Below, one piece after another: positions 38,156-44,334 of a DNA stretch of 44,334 nt. The notes under the pieces are model-generated. The model worked only from the letters and a program-made list of their open reading frames with translations. It was not told the origin of the DNA and ran no database searches. Positions within the stretch are counted from its first letter, which is position 1; every line of letters begins with the position of its first letter. The translations under genes were made by a program, and so were the position numbers. The DNA lies in contig CAJUIK010000010.1 of NCBI GenBank assembly GCA_910585875.1, positions 1 through 44,334 on the forward strand, in the 5' to 3' direction. This stretch comes from an uncultured Eubacteriales bacterium (GTDB taxonomy: Bacteria; Bacillota; Clostridia; Oscillospirales; Butyricicoccaceae).

Positions 38156-38842
38156 ATGGCAAAAGTATTGATTGTGGAGGACGAAAAAGCCATTGTAGAC
38201 CTGATCGCTTTCAACCTGAAGCGGGAGGGCTATGAGATACAGGAGGCTTACGACGGCCAGGAAGGGCTGGAAAAAGCCCAAGCCCAGGATATCGACCTGG
38301 TGCTGCTGGACGTGATGCTGCCCTATATGGACGGCTTTGAGGTGCTGCGCCGGCTGCGGCAGAAAAGCGACGTGCCTGTGCTGATGGTCACAGCCCGAGA
38401 GGAAGAGCGGGATAAAATCCTGGGACTGGAAACGGGCGCCGACGATTATATCACCAAGCCCTTTTCCACCAAAGAATTGACTGCCCGCGTCAAAGCCAAT
38501 ATCCGCCGGCGGCTGACGGACAAGGGCGGCGGCGAGGGCAAAAAGGGCCGGGGCGGCCCCTTTGAAGTCAATTACGAGCTGCGCACCGCCTCCAAAGACG
38601 GCCAGCCTCTGGAGCTTTCCCAACGGGAATTCGATATGCTGTGCTATTTTCTGGCCGCGCCGGGGCGGGTCGTCACCCGGGAGGAGCTGATGGAAAAAGT
38701 CTGGGGCTTTGAATACTACGGCGACCTGCGGGCGGTGGACGTAGCCATCCGCCGGCTGCGGGAAAAGCTGGAGGACAATCCCGCCGACCCCCAATATCTG
38801 ATCACCCGGCGGGGCGCCGGCTATTATTTCAACAAAGGATAG
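38156..38842 (+). CDS. walR: WalR-type response regulator
   Basis: A 228-residue OmpR/PhoB regulator controlling cell-wall turnover. Receiver: ED at 8-9, phosphoacceptor D52 in LLDVMLPYMDG, conserved Lys in DDYITKPF. C-terminal winged helix: LELSQREFDMLCYFLAAPGR, REELMEKVWGFEYYGDLRAV, DPQYLITRRGAGYYF. WalR rather than PhoB is indicated by walK, yycH and yycI next to it. ATG 38156 with AGGGAGG 4 nt upstream; an in-frame TTG seven codons earlier is less likely. Confidence 0.92.
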   Translation: MAKVLIVEDEKAIVDLIAFNLKREGYEIQEAYDGQEGLEKAQAQDIDLVLLDVMLPYMDGFEVLRRLRQKSDVPVLMVTAREEERDKILGLETGADDYITKPFSTKELTARVKANIRRRLTDKGGGEGKKGRGGPFEVNYELRTASKDGQPLELSQREFDMLCYFLAAPGRVVTREELMEKVWGFEYYGDLRAVDVAIRRLREKLEDNPADPQYLITRRGAGYYFNKG

Positions 38843-38852
38843 GCGGACTTTT

Positions 38853-40619
38853 ATGCTGAAAAGCCTGCAAATGAAGCTGGTGCTCATCTTGATGCTGCTG
38901 GTCATTTCGGTGATGGCGGTGGTGGGCATTTTTTTAGTCAACTCGGTGACGGCCTATAACATCAGCGATTTCAAACAACAGATGGCGGATTTCTTCGCCC
39001 TGCGGGGAGGCGAGGTAGAAACCGGCCTGCGCGCCTGCGACGGAGATCCCCAGGCCATGACTCAGGTGATGGAGGCCTACGCCGGCGGCCTGGGGTTGGA
39101 CGACCACCGGAATTTTTACATATTGGACGGCCGCACCGGCGAATTCCTGGCTTCCTCTCAAGGGCGGGACGAAACCCCTTTCCGGGAGCTGACGCCCAAT
39201 ATGACGGCGGCGATGGGAGGCCGGACAGGCCAGGAAATCACCGCCTTGGCCCCTTATTTTGACGTGGCTCTGCCGCTGGACGGCGGCGCCTATGTGCTGG
39301 CCGTGGTGGACGATAAAGGCGAGCTGGACGAGCTGACTTGGACGATGTTCACCATCCTGCTGCGCTCGCTGATGTTCGGTCTGGCTGTGGCGGCCATGCT
39401 CAGCTTCATCCTGGCCAAAACCATCACCAACCCGGTGGAAAACTTGACGAAAACCGCCGACCGCATCGCCGCGGGGGATTTTTCCCAAAGGCCCCAAGAG
39501 GAATCAGCCGACGAGATCGGCGCCTTAACCCGCACCTTCAACGACATGGCCAACGTGTTGGAAAGCACTTTGGCCGAAGTCAACGGCGAGCGGAACAAGC
39601 TGAACACCCTGTTTATGTATATGGCGGAGGGCATGGTGGCTTTCGGCAAAAACGGCCGTATCCTGCACATGAATCCGGCGGCCCAGCGGATGCTGGGGCT
39701 GGAGTTTGGGCCGGAGCTGACGTATACTCAGGTCTTTCCCAACATGGAAATCGAAGAGGCCGACCTGGCGGAAGACGGCAAGTGCATTGAAATCGATTAC
39801 GCCGCCAACAAGCGGATTTTGAAAATATTCCTCACTTTGTTCGGCGGCGCAGACAGCGAAAACGGCGGCATCATGGCGGTGATGCACGATGTCACCGAGC
39901 AGACCAAGCTGGATTCCTCCCGCCGGGAATTTGTGGCCAACGTGTCCCACGAGCTGCGAACCCCCCTGACCAATGTCAAGGGCTACACTGAAACTCTTCT
40001 GGACGCCGGCGACGACATCGATCCCCAATCCCGCCGCGACTTTTTGCAGGTGATTTACAACGAGTCCGACCGAATGACTCACATCGTCAAGGACTTGCTG
40101 ACCCTTTCCCAGCTGGATTACGGCCGCATGGACCTGCGGCTGGCCGAGCTGCCGGTGGAAATGATCGTGGCCAACATTACCAGCGCCATGATGATCGAGG
40201 CCAAAAACCAGGGGCTGACTCTGGAGACCTCCTTCCAGCGGCCGCTGCCCAACATCCTGGCCGATCAGGCCCGGTTGGAGCAGGTGATCGCCAACGTGAT
40301 TTCCAACGCGGTGAAATACAACCGGTCCGGCGGTCGGGTGGAAGTTTCCGCCTTTTCCGAGGGCGGTCAGGTGGCCGTCCGCGTCAAGGACACCGGCATC
40401 GGCATCCCCCAAGAAGACATTCCGCGGCTTTTCGAGCGGTTTTATCGGGTGGATAAGGCCCGCTCCCGGGAGCGGGGCGGCACCGGTCTGGGCCTGGCCA
40501 TCGCCAAGGAGATTGTGGAGCAGCACAACGGAACCATTGAAGTGGAAAGCCAGCTGGATCAGGGAACCGTCGTCACCATCCGCATCCCGGCGGCGCCGGC
40601 CCCAGAGGAGGAGGCATGA
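38853..40619 (+). CDS. walK: WalK-type sensor histidine kinase
   Basis: A 588-residue membrane kinase. TM1 about 9-32 (LVLILMLLVISVMAVVGIFL), extracellular domain to about 160, TM2 about 165-187 (FTILLRSLMFGLAVAAMLSF), HAMP (NPVENLTKTADRIAAGDFSQ), PAS (MAEGMVAFGKNGRILHMNPA), HisKA with H366 in NVSHELRTPLTNVKGYTETL, and HATPase with NVISNAVKY, VKDTGIGIP and GGTGLGLAI. This is the WalK order. It phosphorylates WalR in response to the state of the wall. Stop overlaps yycH (ATGA). Confidence 0.94.
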   Translation: MLKSLQMKLVLILMLLVISVMAVVGIFLVNSVTAYNISDFKQQMADFFALRGGEVETGLRACDGDPQAMTQVMEAYAGGLGLDDHRNFYILDGRTGEFLASSQGRDETPFRELTPNMTAAMGGRTGQEITALAPYFDVALPLDGGAYVLAVVDDKGELDELTWTMFTILLRSLMFGLAVAAMLSFILAKTITNPVENLTKTADRIAAGDFSQRPQEESADEIGALTRTFNDMANVLESTLAEVNGERNKLNTLFMYMAEGMVAFGKNGRILHMNPAAQRMLGLEFGPELTYTQVFPNMEIEEADLAEDGKCIEIDYAANKRILKIFLTLFGGADSENGGIMAVMHDVTEQTKLDSSRREFVANVSHELRTPLTNVKGYTETLLDAGDDIDPQSRRDFLQVIYNESDRMTHIVKDLLTLSQLDYGRMDLRLAELPVEMIVANITSAMMIEAKNQGLTLETSFQRPLPNILADQARLEQVIANVISNAVKYNRSGGRVEVSAFSEGGQVAVRVKDTGIGIPQEDIPRLFERFYRVDKARSRERGGTGLGLAIAKEIVEQHNGTIEVESQLDQGTVVTIRIPAAPAPEEEA

Positions 40620-41929
40620 AAGAGCGGCTCAAAACCTTGGCGCTGGTTGCCAACGTCGCGCTGATGGCGGTTCTTTTCGCCCTCTCCGCCTCCATCAGCG
40701 TAGGCGTAAACCCCAATATGGGGCCTCTGTACGCCGCCTCTCGGTGGCTGCGAGGCGAAAGCGCCCCTATCCAGTCGGTAAAAGAACGGGCGCCGGCGGC
40801 GGCTTATCCCATCCGGCTGACGGCGATACACGGGGAAAAAGAGCTGTCCACAGCCTCGACCCGTCAGGAGATTTCCCCCCGCTACGATCAGATTCGCTCT
40901 ATTTTGGAGGAAGCCCTGAGTTCCGCCCAGCCCCCCCGGCAAATCAGCCGCCGGCAATACTGGCAGCTGCTGCTGGAAAACGGGGCCTTTCTGCTGGAAT
41001 ACGACGGCTATCCCCCTCTTTACGCCCTGCGGACCTGGGCCGGCGGCGGGGAAAGCGAATTTTTTGATTTGAATTTCAATCGCTTGGCCCTGGCCGCCGG
41101 GCAGGAGCAGGCGGCTCTAGCCCTGGAGGACGAGGACGGGAATTACTGGGTATGCGATACTGCCGCCGGCGGACAGCGGGTGCGGGAGGCTCTGGAAGGC
41201 CAGCCTCCCGACGGCGCTCTTTTCGCCCGGGACGCAGCCGGCTGCCAGACCCTGGCGGAGGATGAAATCGTCTCCGACCGGCGGTTGACTCTGCCCGTCT
41301 ACGACGCCTCGGCGCCGGCCGTCGTCGCCGCCACTGTCAGCGGCGGCGAAATCCCTCGGGCCCTGCTGGAGTGCTTTTCCATGAACCCCTATTTGGCCAA
41401 GCGATATACCGCTGGAGACGGGGCGGCGGTCTTTGTGCAGGGCAGTTTTGTGTTGCGGGTCTATGCCAACGGCCGGCTGGAACTCAGCGTGGACGGGGGC
41501 GAGGGTCTGGCGGGCGACGCCGCCCCGCCGGGCGGCCGGGCCCAAGCAGTGGCGTTGATTGACAAAACCCGGTCTGTGGCCGCGGCGGCCATGGAGGCTG
41601 GGGGCGCTCCCATGGATCTTTCCCTGCTCAGCATCTCCCCCCTTTCTGAACAAGGGGATTATACCATCGTGTTGAGCTGCCAGGCCGAAGGGGCTCCCAT
41701 CGCCGGCCTGGAAGTCAAAGCCGACGCCAAAAACGGCCTGATCGTCCGCATGGAGCTCACCATTTTGACCTTGGAACAGACCGGCGAAAGCGTTCTGCTG
41801 CCCGCCCGCCAGGCCGCCGCCGCTTTGGGCCCCGAAATCCGCCAAGCCCGGCTCTATCCTCGCTATGGCTGGCAAGAGGGCAAGCTGGCCCCTTACCTGA
41901 GTTACCGAGATGCAAAGGGGGAATCATAA
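40616..41929 (+). CDS. yycH: YycH-like WalRK regulator
   Basis: A 437-residue protein with one N-terminal membrane anchor (about 7-27, LALVANVALMAVLFALSASI) and a large extracellular part. Sequence similarity to Bacillus YycH is low by eye, but length, topology and gene order (walR-walK-yycH-yycI) support it. In Bacillus and Staphylococcus YycH and YycI contact WalK through their membrane segments. ATG overlaps the walK stop. Confidence 0.8.
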   Translation: MKERLKTLALVANVALMAVLFALSASISVGVNPNMGPLYAASRWLRGESAPIQSVKERAPAAAYPIRLTAIHGEKELSTASTRQEISPRYDQIRSILEEALSSAQPPRQISRRQYWQLLLENGAFLLEYDGYPPLYALRTWAGGGESEFFDLNFNRLALAAGQEQAALALEDEDGNYWVCDTAAGGQRVREALEGQPPDGALFARDAAGCQTLAEDEIVSDRRLTLPVYDASAPAVVAATVSGGEIPRALLECFSMNPYLAKRYTAGDGAAVFVQGSFVLRVYANGRLELSVDGGEGLAGDAAPPGGRAQAVALIDKTRSVAAAAMEAGGAPMDLSLLSISPLSEQGDYTIVLSCQAEGAPIAGLEVKADAKNGLIVRMELTILTLEQTGESVLLPARQAAAALGPEIRQARLYPRYGWQEGKLAPYLSYRDAKGES

Positions 41930-42718
41930 ATGGAGTGGCATCGGGCAAAATCGGTTTTGTTGGCGGTGCTTCTGTGCGCCAACCTGTTTTTGGGCGGCAA
42001 TCTGGCCCTTCAAATTGCCCGAGGCCGGGCCCAGCAGCGCCAGGCCATGGATCAGACTTTGGAGCTGCTGCGCCAGGATCTGGGCGATTTTGACGAGGAT
42101 ATGTTTCGGGCGGCAGACCGCCGCCGGCCTGTGCTGGCCTTCAGCCGGTCGCCGGAAAAAGAGAGGGCGGCGGCGCTGGCCCTGCTGGGCGCCGACCAAA
42201 GCGATACCGAGGGCGGCGTCTCCACCTTCCATTCCCCCCAAGGCCAGCTGGTGTTCCGCACCGGGGGCGAAATTCGGCTGACGCTGACTTTCCCTCCTTC
42301 AACAGAGGAGCCCGCCGCCTTTTACCGGCAGCTGCTGGAACAAGCCGGCTTCCCCATGGAGGACAGTCTGACCTGGGAAGAAGGAGGCGCCGTCTTTTTT
42401 CAACAGCAGACGGAGGACAGCGTCAAGATTCAGCAATGCGTGTTGGAGTGCCGGGCTGAAGGCCAAGGGCTGGAGATTCAGGGCCGCTGGCTGCTGGACG
42501 ATCAGGCCCTGCGGGCAGGCGACGGCGCCAAGGGATATCAGATGGCGGCGGCCCTGCGGGCCCGCTTGATCCAACAGGATATTCGCCGCCCTCCCTCGGC
42601 TGTGGAGGAGGTGTATCGCCTTCAAGACCAGGGCAACGGCCGTCTGCTGGCCTGGCCCGCTTGGCTGGCGACGGTGGATGGCCGCCAAATTCTGGTCGGC
42701 GGGGAAGCCGCCGAATAG
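41930..42718 (+). CDS. yycI: YycI-like WalRK regulator
   Basis: A 262-residue protein with one membrane anchor (about 7-28, SVLLAVLLCANLFLGGNLAL; the W-x-R-A-K start is typical of YycI) and an extracellular YycH/YycI-fold domain (FRTGGEIRLTLTFPPSTEEP, EEVYRLQDQGNGRLLAWPAW). It follows yycH with no gap. No walJ or htrA follows; murA does. Confidence 0.82.
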   Translation: MEWHRAKSVLLAVLLCANLFLGGNLALQIARGRAQQRQAMDQTLELLRQDLGDFDEDMFRAADRRRPVLAFSRSPEKERAAALALLGADQSDTEGGVSTFHSPQGQLVFRTGGEIRLTLTFPPSTEEPAAFYRQLLEQAGFPMEDSLTWEEGGAVFFQQQTEDSVKIQQCVLECRAEGQGLEIQGRWLLDDQALRAGDGAKGYQMAAALRARLIQQDIRRPPSAVEEVYRLQDQGNGRLLAWPAWLATVDGRQILVGGEAAE

Positions 42719-42820
42719 CCTTGCCGAAGCGCCGCAGAAAAATCCTCTTGTTCCGGTCAATTATTTTGCCAAATTTCTCGGAAAAATCGCGGGAATTTGT
42801 TTTTAATTTCGTTACAATTA

Positions 42821-42829
42821 TGATATAAT
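42821..42829 (+). promoter_or_regulatory. Extended -10 promoter of murA
   Basis: TGATATAAT with a perfect -10 and TGN extension; the -35 region is only T-rich. It lies about 220 bp before the murA start. Confidence 0.7.
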
Positions 42830-42846
42830 GGTCGCATGGACGCGAC

Positions 42847-42941
42847 GGCGCTGCCGCGCCGAGCCGATTTTTCCGGGTTTCCCGGAAAAGTCTATTCAAT
42901 CAGCAAGGGGCCCCCGCAAAATCGTTTGATTTTGTGGGGAC
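42847..42941 (+). ncRNA. Structured leader element, copy B (murA)
   Basis: GGCGC-TGCC-GCGCC (42847-42860) followed by GAG; a 12-bp stem GATTTTTCCGGG/CCCGGAAAAGTC with 3-nt loop (42866-42892); linker TATTCAATCAGC; a 14-position stem GCCCCCGCAAAATC/GATTTTGTGGGGAC with one mismatch and a GTTT loop (42910-42941). Same order and sizes as before gltX; the 3' arm of the last stem is identical at 12 of 14 bases. A further GCCGC-TGTCA-GCGGC hairpin (42993-43007) follows; the rest of the 330-bp gap (42719-43048) holds no gene. Confidence 0.6.
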
Positions 42942-43048
42942 GGGTATAATTGTTCGGCCTCTTTAACAAAATAAAACTATGTCGTTCTTTCTGCCGCTGT
43001 CAGCGGCCTCGTTGCACCAAACATCATCATAACTATATGCCGGGGAGA

Positions 43049-44334
43049 ATGAGGAACTTGGATAAATTTGTAATTCGAGGAAATAAGCCGCTTTGCGGCG
43101 AAGTGACGGTGAGCGGCGCGAAAAACGCCATCGTGGCTATTATACCCGCCACGATTATGGTAGACGGCCTGTGCCGCATTGAAAACGTGCCCCAGGTCAG
43201 CGACGTCATCATTCAGCTGGAGATTTTGCAGCAGATGGGCGCCAAGGTCCGCAGCGTCAATCCCTCCACTGTGGAAATCGATTGCCGCGGTATGCGCAAC
43301 GCCCGGACGCCAGAAGACCTGATGCGCCGTCTGCGGGCTTCTTATTATCTGATCGGCGCTCTGCTGGGCCGGTATCATCGGGCTGAGGTCGCCATGCCCG
43401 GCGGCTGCAATTTCGGCGGTATCCGCCCCATCGACCAGCACGTCAAGGGCTTTGAAGCCCTGGGCGCCTCTGTCTCCATCAAAAACGGCTTTGTATATGC
43501 CGAAGCGCCGGAAGGGCTGCAAGGAACCAGCGTCTATCTGGACGTGGTTTCTGTCGGCGCCACCATGAATATCATGCTGGCCGCCGCCCTGGCCCAAGGG
43601 CAGACCGTGATCGAAAACGCCGCCAAGGAGCCCCATATTGTAGATTTGGCCAATTTCCTCAACGCCATGGGGGCGGACATCAGCGGCGCGGGCACCGACG
43701 TCATCAAAATTCGAGGCGTTCGCCGATTGAAGGGCGGCGTCTATTCGGTGATCCCCGACCAAATCGAGGCGGGCACCTATATGGCCGCCGTGATGGCCAC
43801 GGGGGGCAGCGTCACCGTGCGCAATGTGATCCCCAAGCATTTGGAGTGCATCACCGCCAAGCTGCTGGAGATGGGCGTGGAGGTGGAGGAACGGGACGAC
43901 GCGGTGCTGGTGCGCCGCTGTGCCCCCCTGACCCGCACCAACATCAAGACCCTCCCCTACCCCGGCTTCCCCACCGATATGCAGCCGCAGATTGCCGCCA
44001 TTCTGTGCATTGCGGCGGGCACCAGTGTGCTGACGGAGGGCGTGTGGGACAACCGTTACCGCTATGTGGACGAGTTCCGGCGGATGGGGGCTCAGGTCCA
44101 GGTGGATGGAAAAATCGCCGTCATTGAGGGGGTCAAGCAGCTCACCGGAGCCCGGATTCGGGCTTGCGACCTGCGGGCCGGGGCGGCGATGGTAATTGCC
44201 GGACTGGCCGCTCATGGGGTTACAGAAATTGGCTGTGTCCACCATATTGAGCGGGGGTACGAGGATATTGTGCGCAAGCTCTCCGGCGTGGGGGCGGACG
44301 TCCGTGTGGTCGTCACCCCAGACGAGGAGAAGCA
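43049..44334 (+). CDS. murA: UDP-N-acetylglucosamine 1-carboxyvinyltransferase (partial, runs off window)
   Basis: First committed step of peptidoglycan synthesis: transfers enolpyruvate to UDP-GlcNAc; target of fosfomycin. DKFVIRGNKPLCGEVTVSGA then KNAIVAIIPA has the catalytic Lys; PGGCNFGGIRPIDQHVKGFE has the fosfomycin-reactive Cys (C120 here); PYPGFPTDMQPQ is also conserved. The open frame continues past the window end, so about 428 residues are seen and little is missing. ATG 43049 is 1 nt after GGGGAG, while TTG 43058 is 10 nt after it and matches the usual family start (MDKFVIRG), so the TTG may be the real start. Lies after walRK-yycHI, a fitting place for a wall gene. Confidence 0.94.
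   Translation, partial: MRNLDKFVIRGNKPLCGEVTVSGAKNAIVAIIPATIMVDGLCRIENVPQVSDVIIQLEILQQMGAKVRSVNPSTVEIDCRGMRNARTPEDLMRRLRASYYLIGALLGRYHRAEVAMPGGCNFGGIRPIDQHVKGFEALGASVSIKNGFVYAEAPEGLQGTSVYLDVVSVGATMNIMLAAALAQGQTVIENAAKEPHIVDLANFLNAMGADISGAGTDVIKIRGVRRLKGGVYSVIPDQIEAGTYMAAVMATGGSVTVRNVIPKHLECITAKLLEMGVEVEERDDAVLVRRCAPLTRTNIKTLPYPGFPTDMQPQIAAILCIAAGTSVLTEGVWDNRYRYVDEFRRMGAQVQVDGKIAVIEGVKQLTGARIRACDLRAGAAMVIAGLAAHGVTEIGCVHHIERGYEDIVRKLSGVGADVRVVVTPDEEK

Noticed and set aside
42977..44245. 422-codon minus-strand frame opposite murA
   Set aside because: Shadow of the murA coding strand; no ribosome site and no family resemblance, while the + strand has all MurA motifs.

Overview
The window looks like a GC-rich Firmicutes (Bacillota) chromosome, most likely a Clostridia-type gut or anaerobic lineage. 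The reasons are strong AGGAGG-type ribosome binding sites throughout, a walR-walK-yycH-yycI operon, a cysteine desulfurase/thiI pair of the Bacillus nifZ-thiI type, and a phage with a PBSX/Xkd-type tail. Species cannot be fixed from the sequence. No rRNA or complete tRNA gene is seen.

Positions 1 to about 25,726 are the late half of a contractile-tailed (myovirus, PBSX-like) prophage, all on the + strand except one toxin-antitoxin moron. The order is terminase small and large subunits, portal, minor capsid protein, a cluster of very small genes (3.7-6.5 kb), protease/scaffold, cement protein, major capsid, head-tail connectors, tail sheath, tube, frameshifted tail chaperone, tape measure, baseplate (XkdP, Q, R, S, T, U types), two tail fibre/receptor proteins, a minus-strand YefM-YoeB module, amidase and holin. 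The right end is a 28-bp 3' end of a tRNA or tmRNA gene (T arm, acceptor strand, CCA) followed by a terminator, which I read as attR. Integrase and lysogeny genes must lie left of the window.

The unusual part is 3.2-6.5 kb. The portal and the minor capsid protein each end in an extra C-terminal domain that looks like a polymorphic-toxin tip. Each is followed, with an ATGA overlap, by a small acidic immunity-like gene. Downstream are two truncated toxin tails, each again overlapping a small immunity-like gene. This is the layout of orphan toxin/immunity cassettes in contact-dependent inhibition loci, but placed in a phage head operon. A single, full-length 32-nt type I-C-like CRISPR repeat sits between the first immunity gene and the minor capsid gene. 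No second repeat was found, so it is a solitary repeat unit, possibly an RNA-based anti-CRISPR or an mRNA processing site.

From 25.9 kb the host chromosome follows. An Mrr-type restriction endonuclease (minus strand) lies directly beside attR, then a receiver-GGDEF protein, a HutD/Ves-like protein and a nitroreductase (all minus). After a divergent promoter region come gltX, glnS, a cysteine desulfurase, thiI, cinA, a degenerate Nudix protein fused by overlap to an active Nudix hydrolase, walR, walK, yycH, yycI and the 5' part of murA. The leaders of gltX and murA share a structured element (three hairpins of matching size and partly matching sequence) just downstream of their promoters. This is the second candidate for something undescribed.

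Family assignments are from reading the translations and from memory of the families; no database search was possible.
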